The notes beneath the pieces are model-generated. The model saw only the letters and a program-made list of their open reading frames with translations. It ran no database searches and was not told where the DNA came from. Made by a program: the position numbers and the translations under genes. DNA of 64,000 nt from Macrosoma leucophasiata (Eukaryota > Arthropoda > Insecta > Lepidoptera > Hedylidae), in contig JAWQUS010000030.1 in NCBI GenBank assembly GCA_036365455.1, positions 20,728,001-20,792,000 of the forward strand. The letters run 5' to 3'. This document shows, one piece after another, positions 43,021 to 53,522 of the stretch (its first letter is position 1; the number at the start of each line of letters is the position of its first letter).

Positions 43021-43442
43021 ACCGGACAAGTGCGAGTTCGACTCGCGTGGTGAGGGTTCCGTAATTTAAATAAATATTTTCGAAAATATTACAGCTTAAA
43101 ATGCAGGGACGGGATAGCGGTTACGGTGGTACCGGCAGGGGAGGTTATATTATTAAGAATTTTCGATTTAATTTGAATACTCAAACTTCTTATAGGTTTT
43201 CCAGTAATCTATAGGCAAATAACGATTTTCCACATTTTTTTCAAAATTTCAAGTTTAGTAGTTTCGGAGATACGGGGGTAATGGTCCATTTTCGTCGATT
43301 TTCTTAAATAACTTCAAAGGTGATGTTGCAACTCAATCGGTCTAGTAGTTTCGGAGCAAATTGGCTGTGACAGACGGACAGACAGACAGACGCACGAGTG
43401 ATCCTATAAGGGTTGCTTTTTTCCTTTTAAGGTACGGAACCC
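43021..43442 (+). repeat. Dispersed repeat with GGGTTCCGTA / TACGGAACCC ends
   Basis: Same as 25876-26514 but with an internal deletion of about 200 bp around 43320. Confidence 0.8.
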
Positions 43443-43796
43443 TAAAAATATTAATGTTCAAAAGTAAAAGAGGTAAAAATCCTTGTAAATTGTGTCGATT
43501 GTCAACTTGCGTGCCCTATCCTGTCACACAATAACACTTCCATTGACAATAACTGAAATGGTAAATCATAGAATTGGCGGCATAATCAAATATCCATTGA
43601 ATCAACCCTTTGTTCGATAGTGTCCGTCACCCCTGTCTCCCCAACACAAACTTTTCAAATAAAACTCTATCATCATTCATCGTGGTATCAAAATTGCGAT
43701 TCTCAACGAGAAAACATAGATAGATTAATTTTAAACACAATTTATGGCAGTTCGGGTTAGGCTATTGTAGAAACTGTAGCGGGGCGTTGAATATAG
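43443..43796. other. No gene seen
   Basis: Unassigned AT-rich sequence in front of the LINE. Confidence 0.45.
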
Positions 43797-45118
43797 CGGA
43801 GTAGGTCAAAAAATGGTCAAACAAAAGAAGCATGAGTTTTACACAGCGGACCCCTCCCCCACATTTACTGTGGACATGTGCAACATCAGGGGTTTACATA
43901 CCAACTTAAACGCCGTTCATCATTACCTTGAAACGGCTAAGCCAGCCCTACTCTTTCTGACAGGGACACAAATATCCTCTCCTCTTGACACTGCGTACCT
44001 TTCTTACCCCGGCTATACTCTGGAGAACACTTTCATTCGCCGCGCCGGGGTATGTCTGTATGTCCGAGAGGATGTCTGTTGTCGCCGTCTTGACCATTTT
44101 GAAGACAAGGACCTGTCGTTATTGTAAACGCGCGTGGATTACGGTGGTTCTACCAGAATATAAGCGTGCGTGTACAGGTCCTATAGCGGAGACGGGGAGA
44201 CAGCTCGCTTGTTCGAGCACATCCAACAGGTGGTCGACAGGGTTCTTGCGCGGTATCCTTCTGCGGAGTTGGTGATTCTTGGTGACTTTAACGCACACCA
44301 TACGGAGTGGTTGAGCTCCCGAATCACTGACTTCGCTGGCAGGACTGCATATGACTTTGCGCTGGCTAATGGGCTCACACAAGTCGTATCCGGGTTCACC
44401 CGGATACCAGATGTCGAGGGTCACACTGCCTCTTTGCTGGATCTTCTGCTGACCTCACATCCTGCCAAATATCAGAGTCAAATTGAGTGTAAGACCAAGT
44501 TGGCATCCAAAAAGCTAGGGGTAACCTAACAAAGCGAGGCAGTATTTCACATCGGGGCAGCTATTACAGCATTATAAGGCCCAAGTGCGGCCCCATCTGG
44601 AATACTGCTCTCATTTGTGGGCGGGAGCCCCCAAATGCCAACTTGGTCCACTTGACTCCCTACAAAGACGCGCCATTCGTATTGTTAACAACCCAGGACT
44701 TACTGACAGGCTCGAACATCTGAGCCTGCGCCGAGACATTGGAAGTCTTTGCGTTTTACACCGTCTCTACAATGGCGAGTGCTCTGTTGAACTGTTCGAC
44801 ATAGTGCCACCGTCTCTTTTCCTACACCGTACTACCCGCCGAAGAGAGAAGTTCCACCCTCACCGACTGGACACCTGGCAATGTTCAACGGTGCGGTTCT
44901 CACGTTCGTTTTTACCCAGTACGTGTAAATTGTGGGATTTGCTTCCCTCGGAGGTGTTCCCGCGGTGCTACAATATGGGGTTCTTCAAAAATGGCGTCAA
45001 AAGAGTCCTTCAGTTCTGGCAACGCGTTGGTGTTGCAAATGTTCATAGGCGAAAGTGACTACTTTCCATCAGGTGGCCCGTCTGCTCGTCTGTAAATACT
45101 TTGACATCAAATAAAAAT
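43797..45118 (+). mobile_element. Non-LTR retrotransposon with large internal deletion
   Basis: The endonuclease part of ORF2 is joined near 44474-44480 directly to the C-terminal third of the reverse transcriptase. The start near 43797 lies at the endonuclease N-terminus. It ends in AAATAAAAATTA. Same family as 32838-33985. Confidence 0.85.
43813..45058 (+). pseudogene. LINE ORF2 pseudogene: endonuclease fused to RT C-terminus
   Basis: The APE-type endonuclease is seen in two frames. CNIRGLHTNLNAV opens the first part; a frame break falls near 44125-44170; then VILGDFNAHHTEWL and HTASLLDLLLTSHP follow in the second. At about 44475 the frame passes directly into IECKTKLASKKLGV, which belongs ~150 residues before the RT C-terminus. 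A stop at 44527 ends that frame; the last part (44585-45058) has HLWAGAPKCQLGPLDSLQ and the usual ending. The RT catalytic palm is wholly deleted, so it is not functional. Confidence 0.85.
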
Positions 45119-45497
45119 TAGTTATGGTTCCGGTTGAAAATAAAATATGAATTTACTGTAGGTACATAATTTAATCAAGAAAGAACTACAGTAAGACATA
45201 ACCATATATAACGCATGTTATTGTAAAACTTAAGATCTTGAAGAGCGACAGCAAAATTAAATTGAGAAGTAGAAATGCAAAAAATCTTCGTAAAAAGATT
45301 GACTTGTGCTATATTAAATTTAAAAAAATAAACAAACGTATTATATGTATATCGTAATGAAAATATAAGAAAGAGGCTTTGTGTGAATGAGAGTATCGGT
45401 ATAAAAATGAAAAAAGGCATTTCGATCCAGAGCGACTTGCACCAATATCAATGTGAACTGCCACTGGCGTAACATAAACAGCTCTGTAGCTTCTATT
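45119..45497. other. No gene; BMC1-like scrap
   Basis: ATCAATGTGAACTGCC near 45448-45463 is a tail scrap of the BMC1-like family. Confidence 0.4.
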
Positions 45498-45670
45498 AAA
45501 TGTCATGAAGTGTCAAACTAGCATGCACTCCACATTGATGGTAAGTGAAACCAGGCCATAGACATCTACTTAAAAAGAAAGATTTCAACGCAAATACGTT
45601 GCCACTCCTGAGGCCTAAGCTGATATGACTCTGTGCTCGATATTATAGAACCGTTATATTATATCACTGG
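45498..45670 (-). repeat. BMC1-like repeat, diverged
   Basis: TAAATGTCATGAAGTGTCAA, GCCACTCCTGAGGCCTAAGC, GATATGACTCTGTGCTCG. Confidence 0.65.
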
Positions 45671-46660
45671 CTGTAAAACAGTTGTTTAAACAATATGAAC
45701 CTTCAGTTTGTTTGTGGTATTAGCTCACTCATCGCTTATCCACTCTGTCCACACTCTTGTTACGTCACGCCCCAACGCAATGATCTCGGCTTATTTATTG
45801 TTGTTTATGTCGTTATCGTTATTATAGAAGCCTATATTTCTAAGCTTTTCATCGTGAACAAATACTTTAGAGTTTCATTACAATCGGTCTGATAGGTTAC
45901 CTTGTTTACTAAGGCAAAAATGTATTCCTTCGATCTATTCGGCTGATAATTGATAAAAGTCTTCTCAACAAGGTTCTGGGTTACCTACTATCAGCCAGCG
46001 ATACCTTTACAAGATCGTTGGTCCTTACATAGAGAGCTTACTGCCTACATTCCGTATTTCGGTGTGCAGTGGCACTCTAGGACCCATTACCTAATACAAT
46101 ACCACAATACCATCAATAAGGACTGTATGTATTGGTAATGTAGTTCAATGACTGTATATCTGACTTTCTTTCAAAGATACAAAAAGTTAATTAGAAGAAA
46201 TTGCGATACTCCCTCGTGTAAACGTAGAAATGACACTGTCATCTGTCAACTGTCAGATAATGTCACGCTTGTTTCGCGAAAAAACCCCGTGGAAGTTGCC
46301 AAGTCGCTGGGAAAACATTTTCAAACTTTTAATTATCGGAGCCAACTCAAAAAGTGTATCACGTTTTGTTGTTTTTCGGCGTCCATCTTTTTGAACAGCG
46401 CTCGATGTTTATGGGTTCAGTTTTAAAGTTAATTATTTCCTTAGTTTTATCACCGATTAGTTCGTTAAATTGTTTACATGTTGTATTAGTAGATATCCTT
46501 TGTTTTATATCATCGAAAGTTTATTTTAGAAGGTGTTAAAGCTGTAGTGACGGGGCACGAGAACTATCATATTCAACTATAGTGTTCTGTTTAGAAAAAA
46601 AAATACTGGTCGTAGTAGCGTCGGACTGGTCATCTTATCGAGGTGGTGTTTACCAGCCTA
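45671..46660. other. No supported gene
   Basis: Short frames up to 92 codons (46148-46426, plus) without a domain. Confidence 0.4.
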
Positions 46661-47177
46661 TTTCAATTTCAATTTCAATTTATTTTTGCTTGTTACATGG
46701 TACATTTATGGTCTTACAATTAAATTTTATGAGCTAAATACATGTAACACCCCGTAGGGGCATCGCAAAAAATATTATATTACAGCGTTTAATATATGTG
46801 TACTTATAGTTAAAATTAAAATTTAATTACATAATATGGGTTTCTTATCTCATTATTATTTTATTTTATTTTATACAACTTAATAATTATTTTAAATTAA
46901 AATAAAGATTTTTATTTTTAATTTCATTTTCATTAAAATTATCATTATTATAAAATACTTATAATTATTATTTAATATAATTACACTACTTAATTAATTT
47001 ATGCATTATATTTATTAAATCTACATCACATAAGTAAAACAGAAAATATAGCTATAATAAAATTTGGTCAGTACTTATAAACATAATTTTTATTATTATT
47101 TACTTAATATTGCGTGGTTATATGATTTCATACACTCGGCATTATACAACTAGTAGACTATTGGATACAGATTTTGG

Positions 47178-50100
47178 TTATAATTTATTAAACAGTTCGT
47201 CTAGTCGATAAAATGCGTTATTTAATAAATATTCTTTTAAATGTGTAATAAACGTAGATATTTTTACTTCATTTTTTATTTGGTTTGGTATGCTATTGTA
47301 TATTTGTATCGCCATTGAGTGGGGACCGTTTCTGTACATATTAAGGGTGGTGGGAGGGAGTTTTAGTTTGTTTAAGTTCCTATTATTGCGTTTTATTATT
47401 TTGATAGGGGAGAAGAGTTCAATATGCTTCTTGACGAATTTGCAACATTCAAGGATGTATAGTGAAGGTAAAGTTAAAATTTTATGTTGAATGAAATAAG
47501 ATTTACAGGAATCAGTCTGTTTAATATTTACCAGTATTCTGATACATTTCTTTTGTAATATAAATATGTCTTGTGTCAGAGTACTGTTACCCCACAATAT
47601 AATGCCGTAAGAGAGTCGTGAATGTATGTGTGCATAATAAGCTGTTAGAGCAGTGTTAAAGTCTGTTGTTCTCTTGAGTTGTGATAAAGCATAAATAAGG
47701 GATGAAAGTTGTTTGGTAAGTTTATGGATGTGTGATTTCCAGTTTAAGCTGCTATCAATATTTATTCCTAAAAGGGTTACAGAATTTTCAGTAGGTATTT
47801 GGATATCTTTATATGAATAATTTATGTTCAGAGATCGTTTTTGATAAGGTTTAAATTCTATGATTAATGTTTTTTTATAATTTAATTTAAGGTTATGTGT
47901 ATTTAGCCAGCTCTGGATGTTATCTAAAGTGGAATCAAGATTTGTCTTTAATTCGGTGACGTTGGTACATTGTAAAAGTATGGATATATCATCAGCAAAG
48001 ACAGTGCAATGTTCTGAAATCTGTTTCGGCAAGTCGTTGATATATACCAAAAATAGGATGCAGCCGATGACTGTGCCTTGTGGGATTGAATTATTTATTT
48101 TAATTTTTTCAGATCGTATATTTTGAATTAAACCTGAGTCGAAATTTATATTTTCTATTTCTGTGTATTGATACCGATTGGAAAGGTAAGAGGAAAGCCA
48201 CTTGTGAGTTATGCCTCTTATTCCATTGGCGTAAAGTTTTTTTAAAAGAATATTGTACTGTACTCGTTCGTATGCTTTGCTCATGTCGAGCAGCAGTCCT
48301 ACTGCATATTTTTTATTATTTAATATGTCTAAAATTTGTTGGGTGTATTTGTATACAGCAAGTATAGTGGAACGGTTTTTCCGAAAACCGTACTGATTTT
48401 CATCGAGTAGTTTAAATTTTTCTAGAAAAGAATAGAGTCTATTACACATTGCCGTTTCAAATATTTTAGAACATGTCGGAAGAAGTGCAATGGGTCGGTA
48501 ATTATTTGGGTCAGTTTTACATCCTTTTTTGTGTATTGGTCTTATTATGGATGTTTTCAGCGAATCGGGATATGTGCCTTCTAAGAATGATTGATTTATC
48601 ATCATGGTGTATGGGACTTTAAGAATTTCTGTACATTTTTTAATTAATATTGGGGGAATTTCGTCTATACCATAGCTACATTTATTTTTTAGATTTTTCA
48701 GAATACGTTCTACTTCCGAACAATGTACTGGCTCAAGAAACATAGTATTTTCTACTTGTGTAGGTTTTAATGTTAAATCGATTTGAGGGTTTTGGTAGTT
48801 TTTATCTTCATATCCTACTTGGGCAAAAAATAAATTTAATGCATTTGCAATGTTATTAGGGTTTTTTTCATAAGTATTATTTATTTTTAATGCAATATTT
48901 TGTTTATTTACGTATTTTTTGTAGTTATTTAGTTCATTATTAATAATATGCCACATTGTTTTCATTTTGTTACTGGAATATTTGAATTTTCTTCTATTGT
49001 TAAGTTTTTTTGCTGTATGTACCGCTTTTTTAAGGTATTTTTCGTATAATTTATAATGAGAGTGTAAAATTGTATTGTTTGTAGTGGCTATGAATATTCT
49101 TTCTAATCGTTTGGTTTTACAAGACTTTTTAATACCTTTGGTTAGCCAGCTTAATTTATTTTTAGGAGACATTTTTATGGTTTGTTTTGGGATGTATTTA
49201 TCAAGGATTAACTGTAGAGTTTGGAGGAATGAGTTATAGTTTTCGTTTGTATTTTGGGTTGGTTTTATAATCCTTTGCCAGTTTATATTTAGTAGCGCGG
49301 TTTTGAAATTAGTCATATTTTTTTCAGTAAATATTCTCTTTACCATAAGTAAGTGTTTTGGTTTGGTATTTTTTAATTTCATTTTTAATGACACGCCTTT
49401 ATGATCGGAGAAGCCGTATTCTTCGGTCGATGTTTCCAGATATATATCGTTAAAATTTGTATAAATTAGATCTAAACAAGTTGCTGTAGTTGCCGTGATA
49501 CGAGTTGGTTCTTTAATTTTTTGTCTGAAATTCGATTGAAGCATTAGGTTTGTAATTTGTCTCTTTTGATTATTATTTGTTAAATAATTTATGTTAAAAT
49601 CTCCCCCTATGACAATGGATTTGCTTTTATCTTTTTTCTCTAAAAGTTTTAAAAGTTTATCAAGTTGTGCGAAGAATAATTCGTTATCTCTACTACTATT
49701 TGGCCAGTACAGCACGATTACTAGCATATTAATCTTGTGTAGCTCTATTCCACAAATTTCAAAAACCGTTTCTATAGATAAATTATTTATGTCATCACGT
49801 TGTGTATATTCTATATGATTTTTAATAATTATACATACTCCTCCGCCTTCTTGGTTTTGTCTACAATAATGAGTTGCTATATGGCACCCCTTTATGTGTA
49901 GGTAGCGGAGCTTTTCGTTAGTTAACCAGCTTTCAGAAACACATATCATTTCGGTCTCAGGTTTTTCTTCTAATAGTGCTTGTAATAGGTGTGATTTAGG
50001 TAGGATGCTTCGGATGTTCTGAAATATGATATTAAAAGTTCCGAAAGCTATGTTGGGTTTGGTTTTGTTCCGGTCCTGTAGGTGTGCCAGATTTATTATT

Positions 50101-50183
50101 GTGGTATGCCTCTGTATTGACGTTTTGGTTGAGAGTATGGGAGTTGTTGTGTTTTTCTCTACTTGGCTGGTATTCTCTTCCAT
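47178..50183 (-). CDS. ORF2: endonuclease and reverse transcriptase
   Basis: 1001 residues from an ATG inside the end of ORF1, so translation may depend on reinitiation or on a later start. The APE-type endonuclease (about residues 45-265) shows FQNIRS, SESW, IGGDFNIN, CLDLIYTN and SDHKG, all expected active-site blocks. The reverse transcriptase (about 500-760) shows NYRPIALLPTCSKIFE, QYGFRKNRST, LLLDMSKAYERV (first catalytic Asp), PQGTVIGCILFLVYINDLP and FADD (catalytic pair). The C-terminal part ends FYRLDELFNKL, like the remnant at 11451-11750. The length fits complete CR1/jockey-group ORF2. It would nick target DNA and copy the element RNA there. Confidence 0.9.
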   Translation of the reverse strand: MEENTSQVEKNTTTPILSTKTSIQRHTTIINLAHLQDRNKTKPNIAFGTFNIIFQNIRSILPKSHLLQALLEEKPETEMICVSESWLTNEKLRYLHIKGCHIATHYCRQNQEGGGVCIIIKNHIEYTQRDDINNLSIETVFEICGIELHKINMLVIVLYWPNSSRDNELFFAQLDKLLKLLEKKDKSKSIVIGGDFNINYLTNNNQKRQITNLMLQSNFRQKIKEPTRITATTATCLDLIYTNFNDIYLETSTEEYGFSDHKGVSLKMKLKNTKPKHLLMVKRIFTEKNMTNFKTALLNINWQRIIKPTQNTNENYNSFLQTLQLILDKYIPKQTIKMSPKNKLSWLTKGIKKSCKTKRLERIFIATTNNTILHSHYKLYEKYLKKAVHTAKKLNNRRKFKYSSNKMKTMWHIINNELNNYKKYVNKQNIALKINNTYEKNPNNIANALNLFFAQVGYEDKNYQNPQIDLTLKPTQVENTMFLEPVHCSEVERILKNLKNKCSYGIDEIPPILIKKCTEILKVPYTMMINQSFLEGTYPDSLKTSIIRPIHKKGCKTDPNNYRPIALLPTCSKIFETAMCNRLYSFLEKFKLLDENQYGFRKNRSTILAVYKYTQQILDILNNKKYAVGLLLDMSKAYERVQYNILLKKLYANGIRGITHKWLSSYLSNRYQYTEIENINFDSGLIQNIRSEKIKINNSIPQGTVIGCILFLVYINDLPKQISEHCTVFADDISILLQCTNVTELKTNLDSTLDNIQSWLNTHNLKLNYKKTLIIEFKPYQKRSLNINYSYKDIQIPTENSVTLLGINIDSSLNWKSHIHKLTKQLSSLIYALSQLKRTTDFNTALTAYYAHIHSRLSYGIILWGNSTLTQDIFILQKKCIRILVNIKQTDSCKSYFIQHKILTLPSLYILECCKFVKKHIELFSPIKIIKRNNRNLNKLKLPPTTLNMYRNGPHSMAIQIYNSIPNQIKNEVKISTFITHLKEYLLNNAFYRLDELFNKL

Positions 50184-51228
50184 TTATAATGAGTTTGTTA
50201 TTTATAATTCTTGCATTCTTGCCCTGGCGTCTGGCTTCTATCATAATTTCTGTCAGTTCTCTCCTGATTTTAAGGGATTCTTCTCCTAATACTTCTGATA
50301 CAGCTAAGCCGGTGTTCTTGAATAATATTTTGTTTTGCAGTATCTGTCGAGTCAGATTTTTGCTCAGTAGCTCAATCTGCAAGGGTCTTCTATAACCTTT
50401 TTTTCCTAATCTTTTAAGGTCTTCAACGTATCCTCGTATGTCAATGTTTAATATATTTCTCATGGCAAAAACTACCCTTTCATACAAGTCTTGTAAATTT
50501 TCTTCTCCATGTTCTTCTAATCCGTAAACAATTATTGACTTCTGGTGATCTTCATTTATGTGCTTTTTTTCAGAGGGTTGAGTACAATTTTTGGTAATAT
50601 TAGATATTGATTTCTGAATATTCTGGATTTCTTCGTGTAATCGAAAGTTCTCTGCGTTTAAATGTAGGATTTTTTCGTGGAAGTCTTTCATGTCTTTTGT
50701 CTGTTTTTTCTGTTTAATGGCTAGTCCAGCTGTAGTGTTTAGTAGCTCTTGTTTCAAATTAGCTATTTGTGATGAAGTTATTGTGGTTACGGCGGTGGTT
50801 AGTTCCGCGAGCAGAGTTGATTTAATATTATTCAGTTTTCTGTCCAAAAGTTCTTCTATTTGGTTAATAATTGTGTCTGAGTGCGTTTGTGAGGATTCGT
50901 TTATTTTTGTTCTTGTGTTGTTTAATGTGTCGCCTAATATGGTCGTTTGGCTATAGTCCAGTTCATCAATTGACATATCTGGGTTTTCTGGAAATTGCTT
51001 TTGCTTTTGTGAGCTCGCGCGAGCAGGTGTGTTATCATTTCTTATCACGCGGCGTGTTATATTTGTGCAGTCCAGACATATCCAGTTTCGATCCAAGTCA
51101 TGTTTCTTGGACATGAAAACTGTCTTTTGTATGTTTACACACGTAAAATGAAAGTTTCTTAGGCACTTTGTACATGCTATCAATTGTGCAATGGTGATAT
51201 GCGTGTTACATTTGTCGCAATCTCTCAT
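50032..51228 (-). CDS. ORF1: PHD-finger, coiled-coil RNA-binding protein
   Basis: 398 residues from an ATG. A Cys4-His-Cys3 PHD-type finger fills about residues 4-55 (CDKC, then CTKC, HFTC and WICLDC). A helical coiled-coil stretch (~130-220) is followed by a C-terminal domain like that of LINE ORF1 proteins (DLKRLGKKGYRRPLQIEL, then EARRQGKNARIINNKLIING). Such proteins bind the element RNA and help integration. The last 152 bp overlap ORF2 in a different frame. Confidence 0.85.
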   Translation of the reverse strand: MRDCDKCNTHITIAQLIACTKCLRNFHFTCVNIQKTVFMSKKHDLDRNWICLDCTNITRRVIRNDNTPARASSQKQKQFPENPDMSIDELDYSQTTILGDTLNNTRTKINESSQTHSDTIINQIEELLDRKLNNIKSTLLAELTTAVTTITSSQIANLKQELLNTTAGLAIKQKKQTKDMKDFHEKILHLNAENFRLHEEIQNIQKSISNITKNCTQPSEKKHINEDHQKSIIVYGLEEHGEENLQDLYERVVFAMRNILNIDIRGYVEDLKRLGKKGYRRPLQIELLSKNLTRQILQNKILFKNTGLAVSEVLGEESLKIRRELTEIMIEARRQGKNARIINNKLIINGREYQPSREKHNNSHTLNQNVNTEAYHNNKSGTPTGPEQNQTQHSFRNF

Positions 51229-51550
51229 TTTGTTCGGTTGTATTTAAACTGACTATGTATATGACTCACTACTCACAAGTCGTTTTGCCTAGTAATAGGT
51301 AGCCGCGTCGATCTGTGTGTCACTATAGCGGACGGGGGCGGTAGGCGATCGTAGAAACTCGGGTGCAATCGGTGGTTGTCGTCGTTGTAATACAAAGCGT
51401 TGACGGGCGGCGCGATGTGAATCAGGCGCCCGCGGCATGCATCAGTCGGTTCGGGGGCGGTCGGGAGCTGTCGGCTGCGCGAACGCGGGCGGCGGCGATT
51501 CTCTGGGCGGGTGGCGAACAATAGCGACCGGTAGCAGCGGCTCGCTCAAG
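51229..51550 (-). promoter_or_regulatory. Probable 5' leader and internal promoter of the LINE
   Basis: A GC-rich stretch directly before ORF1, unlike the AT-rich coding part. Non-LTR elements carry their promoter here. No specific motif can be named. An 82-codon frame over it lacks an ATG. Confidence 0.4.
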
Positions 51551-52159
51551 CGATGTGCGGGTTGTCGTAGGTCAAGGATAAATAGCCGTTGTTGTAACTT
51601 TTTAAAACGATTTTAGTTGTATTTCAAAAACTGTTTTATGTATTAAGGTGGAATTTTCACTAACGGTTGGACTTTTTCACTCTCTTTAAAATGATATATA
51701 GCACTATTTGAGATAATCACTTTTAACTGTCATAAACTTAATAAAACGTTAGAGCGTGGAGCAATAGATCTGTCTTGTACGGGCGCTTGACGCGAACTCT
51801 CCTAACATGACATGATTGGGTCATAGCAAAACTGAAGAAGCGTGAAGCGCGCAGCTGCGGTACTACGGGCCTACGAGGATGGCCCGGGCAATAATCTTCC
51901 CTCGCTTCAACGAAGGCGTGATCATTCAAAAGGTTGGCTGTCGTGTGCGGAAGGAATCACCGGGCGGTTAATAATTTTATATTTATGTACGTTTTTTTTT
52001 TTTTCATTTACCAGTCTACTTGGGCCACCACGGGTCTAGCTCGCGGAGATTGACGGAAGCATCGTCTTGGGTTCCGGGGCCCACTATCAGGCCCCAGGCA
52101 TGTAAGGAGCTACCGAACCACCCTGGCCCATCCAACTCAGTCCAACCCTGAATGATAGA
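51551..52159. other. No supported gene
   Basis: A repeat-like piece at 52005-52145 (CAGTCTACTTGGGCCACCAC) is of unknown family. Confidence 0.4.
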
Positions 52160-52280
52160 GTAATAGAGCTCGCAAGGAACCACCGCATCACCTTATCTAC
52201 TTGCAGCAAAACAGTAATGTATAATGTCGTGTATATTGTCCCGGTCGATATGTCGTGTTCCGGTTAGACAATACTGTATG
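52160..52280 (+). repeat. BMC1-like repeat, 5' half, diverged
   Basis: AATAGAGCTCGCAAGGAACC, CCGCATCACCTTATCTACTT, TTCCGGTTAGACAATACTG. Confidence 0.55.
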
Positions 52281-52424
52281 GATACGTAACAACCAGTAAT
52301 AACTTTAATCTATTCCCTGTCCCATTTCAAATACAATAGCTTAAACAATGCAAATGCTCACATGTGATTCATGGGACAAGGAACCGGTTAACAGAGGCAA
52401 AACAACTAATATATCCTTTTCTAT

Positions 52425-52500
52425 TTTGTAGGACGAACTTACGTAGGCGGCACTAGTCTACTTCACCGGCACATCGGCGAGTGCAGAATGCTTCGGGGTA
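52425..52500 (+). repeat. Dispersed repeat family E
   Basis: GTAGGCGGCACTAGTCTACT and CGGCACATCGGCGAGTGCAG. Confidence 0.5.
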
Positions 52501-52665
52501 ATCGTTAAACGAGGCCCAAGACCGTTCGTTGAAGCCATCTTTGGGAGAAGCTCTTGTCCAGCAGAGTACGTCTTTCGGCTGAAATGATGAAACAAATCAA
52601 GCACATATATTATTGGTCAATGAATAGGTACAGTATTTAGACGCCATATCCTAAAGAACCAGAAG

Positions 52666-53148
52666 TTTTTTTATGTAATGGCAGTGGCATACAAGCATGC
52701 AGTTCACATTGATGTTAAGTGATGACTGCAGCCTATAAACACTGACAAAGATGAAGGTTAAAATGCAGATGCGTTACCACTCCTGACGCCGAAGGTGTTA
52801 TGCCTCTGTGCCGGAAATTATTTATTTATTTATTTATTAACTCTTTATTGTCACAAAATACATACATGATATTGGTACAAATGTAAACAACTAAACCATT
52901 CACAGTTTAGAGAGTTAGGTGGGCGGTATGATGACACAGCAAACATGGGAAACCATAGACGTAAAAATAATAACAGTACTAGAGATACATGATAAATACT
53001 AAAACAAAAAATTACAGGGCCGTACATTACCACCTGACCGGAACACGACGGTGCTGAACACTACCATTTAGCAGCAAGTATTTTAGATAATGCGGTGGCG
53101 CCTACGCCCGCTTGTTCCGTCACTGGAGCTGATGGTAGACATCAGTGA
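52666..53148 (-). repeat. BMC1-like repeat with nested insert
   Basis: TTTTTTTATGTAATGGCAGT to GTGCCGGAAATTA at 52820, then foreign sequence, then AAATTACAGGGCCGTACATT from 53009 onward. The family sequence joins exactly across one AAATTA. Confidence 0.85.
52821..53008 (-). mobile_element. LINE 3' end inserted in the BMC1-like repeat
   Basis: 188 bp whose minus strand ends in AATAAATAAATAAATAAA after TTTTGTGACAATAAAGAG. AAATTA stands on both sides (52815-52820, 53009-53014) as a target duplication. Only 3' untranslated sequence is present. Confidence 0.72.
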
Positions 53149-53429
53149 AAAGTCTCAACACAGTGTAAATATTGTAAACATGTTGCATCTGGTCTGGCTA
53201 GACCTAATGCAACGTGTGTTAGACGATTGCCCACAGCGTTTACCACGTCGCCACTTGAGAGCTATCTTCCAGATAAGTACTTAGCTTAAAATATTCCATA
53301 CTAAAGTGCTTGGATAAGGTCCTGGGTAGCGACGTGTACATAACAAAATCCAATTCCTTGTTAATAAAGAGTGTTTCCAATTAAAAAAAAATAATAATGA
53401 ACATTTTCATTTGACATTATCATTTGTAT
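53149..53429. other. No gene seen
   Basis: AT-rich spacer before the second large LINE. Confidence 0.45.
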
Positions 53430-53474
53430 CACTTCAACGTCTGTTGTACATGTAGTACAACAGACGTTGAAGTG
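53430..53474. repeat. Perfect 20 bp inverted repeat at LINE 5' end
   Basis: CACTTCAACGTCTGTTGTAC (53430-53449) and its exact inverse (53455-53474) are separated by ATGTA. The right arm holds the first bases of the LINE. Confidence 0.93.
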
Positions 53475-53522
53475 AACAGACGTGTGTAGAGAATATTTAT
53501 AAGTGTTTGATATATACCCACA

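Larger units (their letters stand above)
46661..51550 (-). mobile_element. Full-length CR1-like non-LTR retrotransposon, both ORFs open
   Basis: Reading on minus: a GC-rich 5' leader (about 51550-51229), ORF1, ORF2 overlapping it by 152 bp in another frame, a ~517 bp AT-rich 3' untranslated region, and a six-base tandem tail of three TTGAAA units (AAATTGAAATTGAAATTGAA). The tail type and the PHD-type ORF1 suggest the CR1 group; the clade is inferred. The exact 5' end and any target duplication could not be fixed. No stop or frameshift was seen in either ORF. Confidence 0.88.

Noticed and set aside
47290..51116. Leucine- and serine-rich plus-strand frames
   Set aside because: All are antisense shadows of the LINE ORF1 and ORF2.
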